In this document: one piece after another, positions 1 through 9,581 of the stretch
How the letters are laid out: the number at the start of each line of letters is the position of its first letter
Position numbering within the stretch: the stretch's first letter is position 1
Assembly (NCBI GenBank): GCA_021827205.1
Contig: JAKAWV010000021.1
Location: 1 to 54,098, forward strand
Direction: 5' to 3'
From: Pseudomonadota bacterium
Lineage (GTDB): Bacteria > Pseudomonadota > Gammaproteobacteria > Xanthomonadales > Rhodanobacteraceae
DNA length: 54,098 nucleotides
Translations under genes and position numbers: made by a program
Notes under the pieces: model-generated
What the model was told of the DNA's origin: nothing
The model's database searches: none
What the model saw: the letters and a program-made list of their open reading frames with translations, nothing else

Positions 1-111
1 GCCATTGACCACGTCCAGGGTCAGACCCTGGGCCAGCACGCGCGACGCCGGCAGACCACACAGGGCCAGCGCCAGCAGGGCAAGAAGGATCTTGTAACTG
101 CGCAATTTCAT
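1..111 (-). CDS. tolB: TolB, N-terminal part (cut by window edge)
   Basis: Only the first 37 codons are present; the gene continues off the left edge. They encode a classic Sec signal peptide (positive MKLRSYK, a Leu/Ala-rich core, then ASRVLA before Q) followed by GLTLDVVNG, where the mature protein begins. TolB is the periplasmic beta-propeller partner of Pal and TolA in the Tol-Pal system that draws the outer membrane inward at division. The ATG overlaps the tolA stop as ATGA (108-111), so the two are translationally coupled. Identity rests on the signal peptide plus position directly after tolQRA, where tolB is expected; the propeller itself is not visible. Confidence 0.85.
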   Translation of the reverse strand, partial: MKLRSYKILLALLALALCGLPASRVLAQGLTLDVVNG

Positions 112-1070
112 TGGTTCACCGAGAAGTTGATCGTCAATTCGGACGAGAACACGCTTTCAAAACCCTGGTAGGGCAAGGGCGAGGCGCGCAACACCGCGGC
201 CTCGACCGAATGCCGCGCCACCTCGTCGTAGGAGCAGCCCGGCAGGATGGTGGCGCTGATCACCTTGCCACCCGGAATCTGCATGATACGGATTGGGCAG
301 ATGACGTGTTTCTGAATATTGTCGGGCCGCAGCCAGTTTTGCTGGATGGCCTGCACCAGCGCGGCCTGATATTGCGCCAGCAGACTTTGCTGGTTGCCGC
401 CCATGCCGGTGACCGGCTTGGCCGCGCTGGCCAGGTTGGGCGCGGTGGCCGTGGGCAGGTTTTTCAGATCCTTGAGCTGCGCGTCCTTTTGCGCGGTCAG
501 ACGCGCGCGCCGGTCCAGCGCCTCGCGTTGTTGACGCAGATTGTTCATCTCGGCCAGCAGCTTCCGCACTTTGTCCTGCCGCGCAGCGTCGACCTCGCTC
601 ATGCGCTGCTGTTGGCGCTCGACCTGCGCCCGCTTGGCCTGCTCGGCCTTCTGCTGCGCCAGATCGACCACGCGCTGTTGCTCGCGCACATCGGGGCGCT
701 GCGGCGGCGGCGGCAGGGTGTGCACCGGCAGCTTGGGGCCTTGGGGGTTGGGAATCCGCACCGCCGGCGGCGGCGGCGCGGGCGGCTGCTTGATCTTCGG
801 CTGCCTGAGGTGCAGCGGCGCTGGCGGCGGCGCGGCCGCCAATCCAACCAGCTCGGCCTCGATCACCGGCCCGGCCAGCACTGCCGGCCGCGCGCATTGC
901 ACCGGATTCATCCACGGCGGAACCCCCAGCCAGGCGAAACCGCTTTCCCACGTACCACAGGACAGCGTAGCCATCAGCAGAAAACCGATGATGGCCAGGT
1001 GCAGCAGCGCCGAGAGAGCAACGGCGCGCGCATTGCCCTTAGCCGCGGCCATGGTGGGCATCGCCGGCAT
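108..1070 (-). CDS. tolA: TolA, envelope energy-transducing protein
   Basis: TolA links the TolQR inner-membrane motor to TolB/Pal at the outer membrane. The protein has one N-terminal transmembrane helix (VALSALLHLAIIGFLLMATL), a proline-rich stretch with PPAPPPP and LPPPPQRP blocks, a charged Gln/Arg/Ala coiled coil, and a C-terminal TolA/TonB-like domain beginning near LLAQYQAALVQAIQQNW, which holds two cysteines (VICPIRI and LPGCSYD). The open frame extends upstream into tolR, but the helix sets the start: ATGs at 1070, 1061 and 1052 are all possible, none with a clear Shine-Dalgarno site, and all overlap the end of tolR (1039). At about 314-320 aa it is a normal length. Confidence 0.9.
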   Translation of the reverse strand: MPAMPTMAAAKGNARAVALSALLHLAIIGFLLMATLSCGTWESGFAWLGVPPWMNPVQCARPAVLAGPVIEAELVGLAAAPPPAPLHLRQPKIKQPPAPPPPAVRIPNPQGPKLPVHTLPPPPQRPDVREQQRVVDLAQQKAEQAKRAQVERQQQRMSEVDAARQDKVRKLLAEMNNLRQQREALDRRARLTAQKDAQLKDLKNLPTATAPNLASAAKPVTGMGGNQQSLLAQYQAALVQAIQQNWLRPDNIQKHVICPIRIMQIPGGKVISATILPGCSYDEVARHSVEAAVLRASPLPYQGFESVFSSELTINFSVNQ

Positions 1071-1488
1071 CGGGCTGACTGGCCAGCCCGACCTTGGGCA
1101 CGCCGGCTTGCTGCAGCAGCACCATCGCCCGATAGACCACGTTGTAGCTGGCGCGCTTGTCGCCACTGATGAACACCGGGGCTTCCGGGTTGACGCGCAT
1201 CACCGCCGCGACCTTGGCCTTGAGCTCATCGGCATCGACCGGCTGGCGCTTGCCGCCGCCCAGATCGAGAAAATAATGGCCATCCTCGGTGACCTCGACC
1301 ACGACCGGGCGCTTGTCGGTGGTGATCGCCTTGGCCGCCGATTGCGGCAACTGGATGTTCACGCCCAGATTCAGCAGCGGCGCGGTCACCATGAAGATGA
1401 TCAGCAGCACGAGCATCACGTCGATGTACGGCACGACGTTGATCTCGCTCTTGAGCTTGCGCTTGCGCACGCGCAGGGAAGACTGCAT
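1039..1488 (-). CDS. tolR: TolR, Tol-Pal motor subunit
   Basis: A 149-aa ExbD/TolR family protein: short basic cytoplasmic N-terminus (RVRKRKLKSEINV), one transmembrane helix VVPYIDVMLVLLIIFMVTAP, then a periplasmic domain. Asp23 inside the helix is the conserved protonatable residue of this family. TolR works with TolQ as a proton-driven stator energising TolA. It begins 8 bases after tolQ and overlaps the start of tolA, in the conserved order tolQ-R-A-B. The C-terminus (QPDAGDAHHGRG) is polar and runs through the tolA start region, which makes the exact tolA start uncertain. Confidence 0.95.
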   Translation of the reverse strand: MQSSLRVRKRKLKSEINVVPYIDVMLVLLIIFMVTAPLLNLGVNIQLPQSAAKAITTDKRPVVVEVTEDGHYFLDLGGGKRQPVDADELKAKVAAVMRVNPEAPVFISGDKRASYNVVYRAMVLLQQAGVPKVGLASQPDAGDAHHGRG

Positions 1489-1496
1489 GGCGGGTC

Positions 1497-2183
1497 TCAG
1501 GCGTGCTCGTCAGCGACCGGACCCTGGCGCTGAAGAATGGAAAAGAACTCGTCCTGGAAGGTGTCAAAACGCACCGTCAAGCGCTCGACGCGCGTTGCGT
1601 AGCGGTTGTACGCCCACACCGCGGGGATCGCCGCGAACAGACCCATGGCGGTGGCCACCAGCGCCTCGGAGATGCCCGGCGCGACCATCGCGATGGTCGC
1701 CTCCTTGATGCTGCCGAGGCCCTGGAACGCGGCCATGATGCCCCACACCGTGCCAAACAAGCCTACATAAGGACTGATCGAGCCGACGTTGGCGAGAAAC
1801 TCCAGATTGTGCTCCATGCGATCCACCTCGCGCATCAGCGCCACGCGCATGGCGCGCTGCGCGGCTTCGAGCAGATTGCGCGTGTCCATGCGCCGCTGGC
1901 GCTGGCGCGCGAACTCGCGGAAACCCGCTTCGAAGATGCCTTCCATGCCGTGCACGCCCTCGCCGCGCGCGCTGGCTTCGCGGTACAGCGCGGCCAGATC
2001 CGAGCCGGACCAGAAGCGCTCCTCGAAGGCGTTGGCTTCGCGCTGCGTGTCGTCGAGCATCGCCTTCTTGCGGATGATGATCACCCACGACATGAACGAG
2101 AACACCAGGAGAATCAGCAGCACGGCCTTGACCGGCCAGCTCGCGTGCAGCACCAGATCGAGAATATTCAGATCGCCATTCAT
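1497..2183 (-). CDS. tolQ: TolQ, Tol-Pal motor subunit
   Basis: A 228-aa MotA/TolQ/ExbB family protein. Three transmembrane segments are visible: AVLLILLVFSFMSWVIII near the N-terminus, then NVGSISPYVGLFGTVWGIM and ALVATAMGLFAAIPAVWAY in the second half, separated by the long cytoplasmic loop typical of TolQ. The start [15 protein letters not shown] was chosen because its ATG overlaps the ybgC stop (ATGA, 2180-2183); the frame is open further upstream but lies inside ybgC. It forms the proton channel with TolR. Confidence 0.95.
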   Translation of the reverse strand: MNGDLNILDLVLHASWPVKAVLLILLVFSFMSWVIIIRKKAMLDDTQREANAFEERFWSGSDLAALYREASARGEGVHGMEGIFEAGFREFARQRQRRMDTRNLLEAAQRAMRVALMREVDRMEHNLEFLANVGSISPYVGLFGTVWGIMAAFQGLGSIKEATIAMVAPGISEALVATAMGLFAAIPAVWAYNRYATRVERLTVRFDTFQDEFFSILQRQGPVADEHA

Positions 2184-2602
2184 GGTTGGATTGTGGGCTC
2201 GGTCAGCAGGTTGCGGGGAATGGGGACGGGGCGGAAATCGGTGGCACTCACGCACGCCACGCGCACCGTCGCCTCGACCAGGGTCACGGCGTCGGCGACG
2301 CGCACCAGCGTCTGCGCAAACTCCAGCGCGGCGGCCTTGCGCGCCACCACGCGCAAGGTCGCGTCGATCTCGTCGTCCAGCGCGGCGGGGCGGCGAAAAC
2401 GCAGATTCATGCCATAGACCACGAATACCACGCCCTGTTCCGCGCGTACACGGGTTTGTTCAAGACCTTGCGCGCGCAGCCATTCGGTGCGGGCACGCTC
2501 AAGGAAACGCAGGTAACTGGCGTGGTAGACCACCCCGCCAGCGTCGGTATCTTCCCAATAAACGCGTATCCGCCAACTGAACAGCGACACGGGCGCGCTC
2601 AT
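2180..2602 (-). CDS. ybgC: YbgC, Tol-Pal-associated acyl-CoA thioesterase
   Basis: A 140-aa hotdog-fold thioesterase of the 4-hydroxybenzoyl-CoA thioesterase group. The catalytic region [19 protein letters not shown] holds the active-site Asp. YbgC proteins hydrolyse short acyl-CoAs and are almost always the first gene of the tol-pal cluster, as here. Its ATG overlaps the ruvB stop by four bases (2599-2602) and its stop overlaps the tolQ start, so ruvB-ybgC-tolQRAB is one coupled run. The exact substrate cannot be read from sequence. Confidence 0.95.
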   Translation of the reverse strand: MSAPVSLFSWRIRVYWEDTDAGGVVYHASYLRFLERARTEWLRAQGLEQTRVRAEQGVVFVVYGMNLRFRRPAALDDEIDATLRVVARKAAALEFAQTLVRVADAVTLVEATVRVACVSATDFRPVPIPRNLLTEPTIQP

Positions 2603-3639
2603 GCCTCATCCGCGCCGGTGAACAGCGAACCCACCACCGGGCGCGGCGGAGCCAGGCCGAAATGCCGCCAGGCCTTGGCCGTGGCCATGCGCCCGCGCGC
2701 GGTGCGCATCAGGAATCCCTGCTGCAGCAGATACGGCTCGAGCACGTCCTCGATGGTGCCGCGATCCTCGCTGAGCGCCGCGGCCAGCGATTCCACGCCC
2801 ACCGGGCCGCCTTCGAAGGTGTCCAGGATCACGCGCAGCAGGCGCCGGTCGCTGTCGTCGAAGCCCTCGGCGTCCACCTTCAGCATCAGCAGCGCGGCGT
2901 CGGCCACGGCGCGGGTGATCTCGCCGTCGGCGCGCACTTCGGCGTAGTCGCGCACGCGGCGCAGCAGGCGATTGGCGATGCGTGGCGTGCCGCGCGCGCG
3001 GCGCGCGATCTCGGTGGCGCCATCGGCGGCGCAGCGGATGTCGAGGATGCGCGCGGCGCGGCGCACGATCTGGGTCAATTCCTCGACGCTGTAGAACTCG
3101 AGTCGCTGCACGATGCCGAAGCGGTCGCGCAGCGGGCCGGTGAGCAGTCCGGCGCGGGTGGTGGCGCCGACCAGGGTGAACGGCGGCAGGTCCAGCTTGA
3201 TCGAGCGCGCGGCCGGGCCCTCGCCGATCATGATGTCGATCTGGAAATCCTCCAGCGCCGGGTACAGCACCTCCTCGACCACCGGCGAGAGGCGATGAAT
3301 TTCGTCCACGAACAACACATCGCGCGGCTCGAGATTGGTCAGCAGCGCGGCCAGATCGCCGGCACGCTCCAGCACCGGTCCGGACGTGCTGCGCAGGTTG
3401 ACGCCCAACTCGTTGGCGATGATGTGACTGAGCGTGGTCTTGCCGAGGCCGGGGGGGCCGAAGATCAGCACGTGATCCAGCGCCTCGCCGCGCTTGCGCG
3501 CTGCCTCGATATACAGCCCCAATTGCTCGCGTACCGGCACCTGACCCAGATATTCGGACAGACGTTGCGGCCGGATCGAGGCTTCGATCACGGCGTCCTC
3601 GTTGGTTTCGGCGGGTGCCAACAGGCGCGAATCGGTCAT
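2599..3639 (-). CDS. ruvB: RuvB, Holliday-junction branch-migration motor
   Basis: A 346-aa AAA+ ATPase. Visible motifs are Walker A GPPGLGKT, Walker B DEIHR, sensor region [18 protein letters not shown], and the C-terminal winged-helix domain with the RTARGR segment. RuvB hexamers pump DNA through RuvA-bound Holliday junctions. MTDSRLLAP was chosen as start since family members begin about 20-30 residues before [11 protein letters not shown]; the longer open frame runs through repeat-rich intergenic DNA. An extended -10 sequence lies immediately upstream, so the mRNA may be nearly leaderless. Unlike the usual ruvAB pair it is separated from ruvA by kup. Confidence 0.96.
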   Translation of the reverse strand: MTDSRLLAPAETNEDAVIEASIRPQRLSEYLGQVPVREQLGLYIEAARKRGEALDHVLIFGPPGLGKTTLSHIIANELGVNLRSTSGPVLERAGDLAALLTNLEPRDVLFVDEIHRLSPVVEEVLYPALEDFQIDIMIGEGPAARSIKLDLPPFTLVGATTRAGLLTGPLRDRFGIVQRLEFYSVEELTQIVRRAARILDIRCAADGATEIARRARGTPRIANRLLRRVRDYAEVRADGEITRAVADAALLMLKVDAEGFDDSDRRLLRVILDTFEGGPVGVESLAAALSEDRGTIEDVLEPYLLQQGFLMRTARGRMATAKAWRHFGLAPPRPVVGSLFTGADEA

Positions 3640-3645
3640 GCCGGG

Positions 3646-3654
3646 ATTATGGCA
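3646..3654 (-). promoter_or_regulatory. Extended -10 promoter candidate for ruvB
   Basis: On the minus strand the sequence TGCCATAAT matches the extended -10 pattern TGnTATAAT with a single change. No -35 box lies at the right distance, which extended -10 promoters tolerate. Transcription would begin about 6-7 bases downstream, almost at the ruvB ATG (3639), implying a leaderless or very short leader mRNA. Sequence inference only. Confidence 0.4.
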
Positions 3655-3669
3655 GGAGAGCCGGGATTC

Positions 3670-3830
3670 GGGACTCGGGAAGAGCATGGTTGGACGGCGT
3701 GGGTATTGGGGGGCTTGCCATGCTGAACGCAGCAAGCATCTTCAACAGCGTGATGGTCTGCGCTGCTTGACCAACTGCCCTCAACAGGCATGCCGAGCCC
3801 CGATCTTTTCCCGAGTCCCGAGTCCCGAGT
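3670..3830. repeat. Inverted and tandem CCCGAGT repeats between ruvB and kup
   Basis: Three perfect tandem copies of CCCGAGT lie at 3810-3830, and the complement GGGACTCGGGAA at 3670-3681 matches TTCCCGAGTCCC at 3808-3819 exactly. The two arms are about 126 bases apart and could pair across most of the 197-base kup-ruvB gap. No gene is visible in the gap. Confidence 0.75.
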
Positions 3831-3836
3831 CCTGTA

Positions 3837-5738
3837 TCAAATCTCCACCTGCGTGCCCAACTCCACCAGACGGTTGCCGGGAATGCGGAAGAACGCGGTG
3901 GCCGGCATGGCGTTGCGAGCCAGGAAGGCGAACAGCTTGTCGCGCCACAATGCCATGCCTGTGCGCTCGCCGGCGACGATGTTTTCGCGGCTGAGGAAGA
4001 AAGTCGTGTCCATCATGTCGAAAGGCAGGCCCAGCTTCTGGCATTGCTGCAGGGTGCGTGGCACATCCGGTTCCTCGGAAAATCCGAAGCGCATGACCAG
4101 CCGGTAGAACTCGCGTCCCAGCGCGGTCAGTTCGACGCGCTCGCCGGAGTCCGCGGTGGGTGTGTCCAGCGTCTCCACGGTAAGCAACACATTGCGCTCG
4201 TGCAGCACCTTGTTGTGCTTGAGGTTGTGCAGCAGCGCGTGCGGCACCGAGTCCTGATTGGCGGTGAGGAAGATCGCCGTGCCCGGCACGCGCAGCGGCG
4301 GATGGTTGGCGATGCTGGCGATGAAGGTCTCCAGCGACAAGCCTCCCTGTTTCATCTCGCGCAGCACCAGCTCGCGCCCGCGTCGCCAGGTGCTCATCAC
4401 CACGAACACCAGCAGGCCCAGCGCCAACGGGAACCAGCCGCCATATTCGACCTTGATCAGGTTGGCCGAGAAAAACGCGAAATCGATGGTCAGCAATCCC
4501 GCGCCCAGCGGCGCCAGCACCAGCAGCGGCCAGTGCCACAGCTTGCGCGCCACCACCAGCAGCAGCACCGTGGTGCAGGCCATGGTGCCGGTCACGGCGA
4601 TACCGTAGGCCGCGGCCAGTGCGTCGGACGAGCGGAAGCCCAGCACTGCGATCAGCACCATGACCATCAGCATGGTATTGACCCAGGGCAGATAGATCTG
4701 GCCGCGATATTCATGCGAGGTGTGCTGCACCTGCATGCGTGGCGAGTAGCCCAGCAGCATGGCCTCGCTGGTCATCGAATAAGCGCCCGAGATCACTGCT
4801 TGAGACGCGATCACCGTGGCCACCATGGACAGCACGATCATCGGGTACAACAGGAACGGGGGCACCATCAGATAAAACGGGTTGGTCACCGCGCTGGGGT
4901 CGCGGATCAGCAGCGCGCCTTGACCGAAGTAGTTGAGCAGCAGCGCCGGCAGCACCAACGCGAACCAGGTATTGCGGATGGGCTTCTTGCCGAAGTGTCC
5001 CATATCGGCGTACAGCGCCTCGGCGCCGGTCAGGACCAGCACGATCGCGCCCAGCGCCAGAAACGCATCGGTGTGGTTGTGGATGAAAAACAGTACTGCG
5101 TAATGCGGGCTGAGCGCGAACAGCACCTGCGGATGCTGCACGATGCTCGCCGCGCCGAGCAGGCCGATGACGATGAACCACAGCACCATGATCGGACCGA
5201 AGAATGTACCCACGCGCGCAGTGCCGTGTTTTTGCACCCCGAACAACACCAGGATGATGGCCACCGTGATTGGCACCACGAATTCCGCCATCTTTGGCGT
5301 GGCGATTTCAACGCCCTCGACCGCGGACAGCACCGAGATCGCCGGGGTGATCACGCTATCGCCGTAAAAAAGTGCCGCGCCGAACAGCCCCAGCGTCAGC
5401 AGGAACAGGCGCATGCGCGGATTGTTCTTGACACCGCGCTGGGCCAGCGCCATCAGCGACATGATGCCGCCCTCACCCTTGTTGTCGGCGCGCATCACGA
5501 ACAGGATGTACTTCAGCGAGACCACGATGATCAACGCCCAGAACACCAGCGACAGCGCGCCCAGCACATTGTCCGGGGTGGCGTAGATCCCGTGCTCGCC
5601 GAAGGTCGACTGGATCGCGTACAGCGGGCTGGTGCCGATGTCGCCGTAGACCACACCGACGGCGCCCAGCATCATTGCCGCGAGGCGCTTGCCGGCGAGT
5701 TCCGGATTGGCGTTGGGGACTTCCGTGGGGTTGGCCAT
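3837..5738 (-). CDS. kup: Kup (TrkD) potassium uptake protein
   Basis: A 633-aa KUP/HAK/KT family K+/H+ symporter. Family signatures are MLGAVGVVYGDIGTSPLYAIQ at the N-terminus and DNKGEGGIMSLMALAQRG soon after. About 12 hydrophobic segments occupy the first 440 residues, followed by a cytoplasmic C-terminal domain of about 190 residues (LVLREMKQGGLSLETFIA onward). It imports potassium across the inner membrane. Its ATG lies 10 bases after the ruvA stop, so it is probably cotranscribed with ruvCA; sitting between ruvA and ruvB is a lineage-specific arrangement rather than a functional link. Confidence 0.96.
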   Translation of the reverse strand: MANPTEVPNANPELAGKRLAAMMLGAVGVVYGDIGTSPLYAIQSTFGEHGIYATPDNVLGALSLVFWALIIVVSLKYILFVMRADNKGEGGIMSLMALAQRGVKNNPRMRLFLLTLGLFGAALFYGDSVITPAISVLSAVEGVEIATPKMAEFVVPITVAIILVLFGVQKHGTARVGTFFGPIMVLWFIVIGLLGAASIVQHPQVLFALSPHYAVLFFIHNHTDAFLALGAIVLVLTGAEALYADMGHFGKKPIRNTWFALVLPALLLNYFGQGALLIRDPSAVTNPFYLMVPPFLLYPMIVLSMVATVIASQAVISGAYSMTSEAMLLGYSPRMQVQHTSHEYRGQIYLPWVNTMLMVMVLIAVLGFRSSDALAAAYGIAVTGTMACTTVLLLVVARKLWHWPLLVLAPLGAGLLTIDFAFFSANLIKVEYGGWFPLALGLLVFVVMSTWRRGRELVLREMKQGGLSLETFIASIANHPPLRVPGTAIFLTANQDSVPHALLHNLKHNKVLHERNVLLTVETLDTPTADSGERVELTALGREFYRLVMRFGFSEEPDVPRTLQQCQKLGLPFDMMDTTFFLSRENIVAGERTGMALWRDKLFAFLARNAMPATAFFRIPGNRLVELGTQVEI

Positions 5739-5748
5739 GCCGGTGCCT

Positions 5749-6345
5749 TCAGTTGCCGCCGCTGAGCGCGGCCTTGAGTGCCTTGCGGATCAGCGCCTCG
5801 GCGCTGTCGCCGGGCGCCTGGATATCACGCACCAGGCGCTGCGCCTCGGCCGGCTTGTAGCCGAGTTGCTGCAGCGCGGTCAGTGCTTCACTGTGTGGGT
5901 CGCGCGACGCACCGGCATTGATGCCGACGGGCACCGCGCTCATCGCACCCACGCGATCGCGCAATTCCAGCACGATGCGCTCGGCGGTTTTCTTGCCGAT
6001 GCCAGGCACGCGCGTCAGCGCGGTGACATCGCCGGCCTGCACCAGGCGCGCGAACTCATCCACTGATGCGCCGGAGAGCACGCTCAGCGCGATCTTGGCG
6101 CCGATGCCGCTGACCCGCAGCAGATTGCGAAACTGCGCGCGCTCGGCCTCGCGCAGGAAACCGTACAGGGCGACGGTGTCTTCCTTGTGCGCGTAGTGCA
6201 CGAACAGGATCACCTCGCGCCCCAGCTCGGGCAGGTCGTACAGCGTCGACATGGGCACTTCCAGCTCGTAGCCGATGCCGCCCGCCTCGATCATCACCCA
6301 GGGCGGCTGCTTGGCCACCAGCAATCCGCGCATGCGTCCGATCAT
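5749..6345 (-). CDS. ruvA: RuvA, Holliday-junction recognition subunit
   Basis: A 198-aa protein with the RuvA layout: N-terminal OB-fold ([20 protein letters not shown]), two helix-hairpin-helix motifs in the middle ([16 protein letters not shown] and [19 protein letters not shown]), and a C-terminal domain III ([19 protein letters not shown]) that contacts RuvB. It binds four-way junctions as a tetramer and loads RuvB. It starts 10 bases after ruvC, whose product cuts the same junctions, and is followed closely by kup. Confidence 0.96.
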   Translation of the reverse strand: MIGRMRGLLVAKQPPWVMIEAGGIGYELEVPMSTLYDLPELGREVILFVHYAHKEDTVALYGFLREAERAQFRNLLRVSGIGAKIALSVLSGASVDEFARLVQAGDVTALTRVPGIGKKTAERIVLELRDRVGAMSAVPVGINAGASRDPHSEALTALQQLGYKPAEAQRLVRDIQAPGDSAEALIRKALKAALSGGN

Positions 6346-6355
6346 CGCCCAGTTC

Positions 6356-6877
6356 TCATCGCCGCGTTCTCCAGTTGACGCGCGTCACGCCCATGCGTGT
6401 CGCCGAGGCGCGCACATGCGCGTGCGCGATCGCCACCGCCAACGCGTCGGCGGCGTCGGCTTGCGGCGCCATGTCCAGACCCAACAGCATTTTCACCATG
6501 TGCTGTACCTGTGTCTTGTCGGCGCGGCCGCCGCCGACCACGGCGCGCTTGATCTCGGTCGGCGCGTATTCGTGCACCGGCAACGTGCGCGTGAGCACCG
6601 CGCACAGCGCCGCGCCACGCGCCTGACCCAGCTTGAGCGCCGAGTCGGGATTGCGCGCCATGAACACGCGCTCGATGGCGACTTCATCCGGCTCGTATTC
6701 ATTCACCAAGCCCAGCAGGCCGTCGAAAATCGCTTTCAGCCGCAGCGGGAAATTGTCGGCATTGCCGACCACCAGCGCGGTATGGAACACATGCCGCGCG
6801 CGCCCATCGGGCGCGACATCGACGATGCCGACGCCGGTGCGCAGCGAGCCCGGATCAATGCCGAGAATGCGGGTCAT
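6356..6877 (-). CDS. ruvC: RuvC, Holliday-junction endonuclease
   Basis: A 173-aa RNase-H-fold resolvase. The first catalytic Asp is in [11 protein letters not shown], the Glu in [13 protein letters not shown], and the C-terminal acidic pair in [17 protein letters not shown]. The start at MTRILG gives the standard RuvC N-terminus; the frame is open well upstream but runs into yebC. It nicks Holliday junctions symmetrically for RuvAB. The C-terminal 20 residues ([18 protein letters not shown]) are basic and a little longer than usual. Confidence 0.96.
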   Translation of the reverse strand: MTRILGIDPGSLRTGVGIVDVAPDGRARHVFHTALVVGNADNFPLRLKAIFDGLLGLVNEYEPDEVAIERVFMARNPDSALKLGQARGAALCAVLTRTLPVHEYAPTEIKRAVVGGGRADKTQVQHMVKMLLGLDMAPQADAADALAVAIAHAHVRASATRMGVTRVNWRTRR

Positions 6878-6909
6878 GGGGCTGGGCGCGGCACATGCGT
6901 GGCGCGTGC

Positions 6910-7638
6910 CTAGTCCTGCGCATCCGGCAGCAGCGCGTTGTGAAACACCTCGTGCACGTCGTCCAGGTCGTGCAGCCAGTCGAGCAGATCCCGTAGCGGT
7001 TGCAACGCCTCGGCGGGCACCGGCACGCGATTGGCCGCGAGCATCTCCACGGCGGCATGCGCGATGGGCAGGCCGGCATCCTGCAGCGCCTTGTGCAGGG
7101 CCTCGAACTGCTCGGGCGCGCACAGCACGGTGCTTTGCCCGGCCTCGTTTTGCACATCATCGGCACCGGCATCGAGCGCGACTTCGAGCACTTTCTCCTC
7201 GATGCCCGCGTCCCCGGCGGAGTCGATCACCACCACGCCGCTGCGCTGAAACTGGAACGCCACCGAACCGCTGGTACCGAGATTGCCGCCATGTTTGCTC
7301 AGCGCGTGACGCACATCGGCCACGCTGCGCTGTGGGTTGTCGCTGAGGCAGTCGATGAGCAGCGCGACGCCGCCCGGACCATAGCCTTCGTAGCGGATTT
7401 CCTCGACGGCGCCACCCTCGAGCCCGGCGCCGCGACGGATCGCGCGCTCGATGCTGTCCTTGGGCATGTTGGCAACCAGCGCCTTGTCCACTGCCGCGCG
7501 CAGGCGCGCGTTGTTGGCCGGATCGGGCAAACCGCTGCGCGCAGCCACGCGGATATCGCGCGCCAGCTTGGTGAACGCCTGGCCGCGCCTGGCGTCGGAA
7601 GCATTCTTGCGGCCTTCGATGGATGGACCCCGGCCCAT
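6910..7638 (-). CDS. yebC: YebC/TACO1-family regulatory protein
   Basis: A 242-aa YebC family protein. The N-terminus [20 protein letters not shown] is the variant typical of Xanthomonadales instead of MAGHSKW. The core has [14 protein letters not shown] and [16 protein letters not shown], both family hallmarks. The start at 7638 was preferred to the in-frame ATG at 7644 because GAGGA then lies 6 bases upstream. Members are described as DNA-binding regulators and as translation factors helping ribosomes at poly-proline stretches; which applies here is not visible. Genes for aspS, yebC and ruvC adjoin in many proteobacteria. Confidence 0.93.
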   Translation of the reverse strand: MGRGPSIEGRKNASDARRGQAFTKLARDIRVAARSGLPDPANNARLRAAVDKALVANMPKDSIERAIRRGAGLEGGAVEEIRYEGYGPGGVALLIDCLSDNPQRSVADVRHALSKHGGNLGTSGSVAFQFQRSGVVVIDSAGDAGIEEKVLEVALDAGADDVQNEAGQSTVLCAPEQFEALHKALQDAGLPIAHAAVEMLAANRVPVPAEALQPLRDLLDWLHDLDDVHEVFHNALLPDAQD

Positions 7639-7672
7639 TGCCATTCCTCGTCAGTGGTTTTCGCAGCGCAGC

Positions 7673-7678
7673 ATTCTA
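7673..7678 (-). promoter_or_regulatory. Possible -10 box upstream of yebC
   Basis: TAGAAT on the minus strand matches TATAAT at five of six bases and lies about 35 bases before the yebC ATG. No good -35 box is visible, so this is weak. It lies between aspS and yebC, together with a 6-bp hairpin (CCTGGC/GCCAGG, 7707-7722) that lacks a U-run. Confidence 0.3.
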
Positions 7679-7751
7679 CAACGCGGCGTGAACGCTCTCG
7701 TCCCCGCCTGGCGATTGCCAGGGTGTCGCCCAGCACCTCGCCGGATAGGAC

Positions 7752-9509
7752 TTATTTCTCGCGCACCGCGATATGCAGCTCGGCCAACTGCGCATCCGGC
7801 ACCGGCGAGGGAGCGCCGGTGAGCAGGCACTGCGCGCCGGTGGTCTTGGGAAAGGCGATTACCTCGCGGATCGAATCGGTGCCGGCCAGCAGCGCGGCCA
7901 GACGATCGATACCGAAGGCGATGCCACCGTGCGGTGGCGCGCCGTGGCCGAGCGCGCGCAGCAGAAAACCAAACTTGGCCTCGGCCTCCCCGGGGCTGAT
8001 GCCGAGCAGGTCGAACACCGCGCGCTGCATGTCAGGGCGGTGGATGCGGATCGAGCCGCCGCCGATCTCGTTGCCGTTGAGCACCATGTCGTAACCGCGG
8101 CTGACGGCGTTGGCCGGGTCGGCCCTGAGCGCGGCGATGTCGTCGACCCTGGGCGCGGTGAAGGGATGATGCAAGGCCACGTGGCGCTGCGCCGCGGCAT
8201 CCCACTCGAACATCGGAAAATCCGTGACCCAGAGCGGGCGCCAAGCGTTTTCGACCAGGCCCAGATCGCGGCCCAGCTTCAGGCGCAGCGCGCCCATGAA
8301 TTCGCTGGCGGTCTTGAAATCAGCCGCGCCGAAGAAGATCGCATCGCCGCTGGCCGCGCCGGTCGTCGACAGGATCGCCGCCAGCGTGGCGTCATCGAGA
8401 AACTTGGCGATCGGCGAGCTGATGCCCTCACGGCCCTTGGCACTATCCTCGACCTTCATCCACGCCAGACCCTTGGCGCCGTATTTGGCGGCATGCGCGG
8501 CGCAGTCGTCGATGGCCTTGCGCGACAGCGCCGCGCCGCCCGGTGCGCGCAGCGCGATCACGCGACCATCGGCGGCATTGGCCCAGTCGCTGAACACCTT
8601 GAACTCGCTGTGTTTCACCCGCGCGGCGATGTCGGTCAGTTCCATCGCGATGCGCAGATCGGGTTTGTCGGAGCCGTAGCGGGACATCGCCTCGTGCCAG
8701 CTCAGGCGCGGGAACGGATCGACCAGCGTGATCCCGCCGACCTCGGCGAACACCGCGCGAATCATGGCCTCGACCGTGTCCTGCACGGCGTGCTCGTCGA
8801 CGAAGGCGAACTCCATGTCGAGCTGGGTGAACTCGAGCTGGCGATCGGCGCGCAGCGCCTCGTCGCGGAAGCAGCGCGCGATCTGGTAGTAGCGGTCGAA
8901 GCCGGCGATCATCAGCAGTTGCTTGAACAACTGCGGCGACTGCGGCAGCGCGTAGAACTCGCCGGCGTGCATGCGCGCCGGCACCAGGAAATCGCGCGCG
9001 CCCTCGGGCGTGGCCTTGGTCAGGATCGGGGTTTCGATGTCCTGGAAGCCGCGCGCGTCCAACCAGCGCCGCAACGCCTGCACCAGGCGCGTGCGCGTGC
9101 GCAGGGCGTGCTGCATCTCGGGCCGGCGCAGGTCCAGATGCCGGTGCGCGAGACGCGTGTCCTCGTGGGTCGGCTCGTGCAGTGCGAATGGCAGATCGCG
9201 CGCGGCATTCAGCACCTCGACCCGTGCCGCCAGCACCTCGAAGGCGCCGGTGACGATGCGCTCATTGGCGCTGATGCGCTTGCGCACCGTGCCGAGCACG
9301 CGCAGGCACCATTCGTAGCTGGCGCCGGCCAGCGCGGCATAAGCCGCGGCGTTGTCCGGTTCGACCACGATCTGGGCGATGCCGGTATGGTCGCGCAGGT
9401 CCACAAACACCACGCCACTGTGATCGCGACGCGTGTCGACCCAGCCGCACAGGCTGACTTCGTGATCAATCAGGCCCGCATCAATCAGGCCGCAGTAATG
9501 GCTGCGCAT
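7752..9509 (-). CDS. aspS: Aspartyl-tRNA synthetase
   Basis: A 585-aa class II synthetase of the bacterial AspRS type: N-terminal OB-fold anticodon domain ([20 protein letters not shown]), class II core with [14 protein letters not shown] and [18 protein letters not shown], the bacterial GAD insertion in the middle, and motif 3 [16 protein letters not shown]. It charges tRNA-Asp, and in this lineage may also charge tRNA-Asn. [11 protein letters not shown] was chosen as start, with GGAG 8 bases upstream; the frame is open 13 codons further but those are not conserved. It follows the FmdB-like gene by 72 bases. Confidence 0.96.
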   Translation of the reverse strand: MRSHYCGLIDAGLIDHEVSLCGWVDTRRDHSGVVFVDLRDHTGIAQIVVEPDNAAAYAALAGASYEWCLRVLGTVRKRISANERIVTGAFEVLAARVEVLNAARDLPFALHEPTHEDTRLAHRHLDLRRPEMQHALRTRTRLVQALRRWLDARGFQDIETPILTKATPEGARDFLVPARMHAGEFYALPQSPQLFKQLLMIAGFDRYYQIARCFRDEALRADRQLEFTQLDMEFAFVDEHAVQDTVEAMIRAVFAEVGGITLVDPFPRLSWHEAMSRYGSDKPDLRIAMELTDIAARVKHSEFKVFSDWANAADGRVIALRAPGGAALSRKAIDDCAAHAAKYGAKGLAWMKVEDSAKGREGISSPIAKFLDDATLAAILSTTGAASGDAIFFGAADFKTASEFMGALRLKLGRDLGLVENAWRPLWVTDFPMFEWDAAAQRHVALHHPFTAPRVDDIAALRADPANAVSRGYDMVLNGNEIGGGSIRIHRPDMQRAVFDLLGISPGEAEAKFGFLLRALGHGAPPHGGIAFGIDRLAALLAGTDSIREVIAFPKTTGAQCLLTGAPSPVPDAQLAELHIAVREK

Positions 9510-9581
9510 GGGTGGCTCCGCGCCTCGGTGGCGGTGCGAACCGCTCATGTTAGCAGCGCAACTTGACGCGGCGATGCGTGC

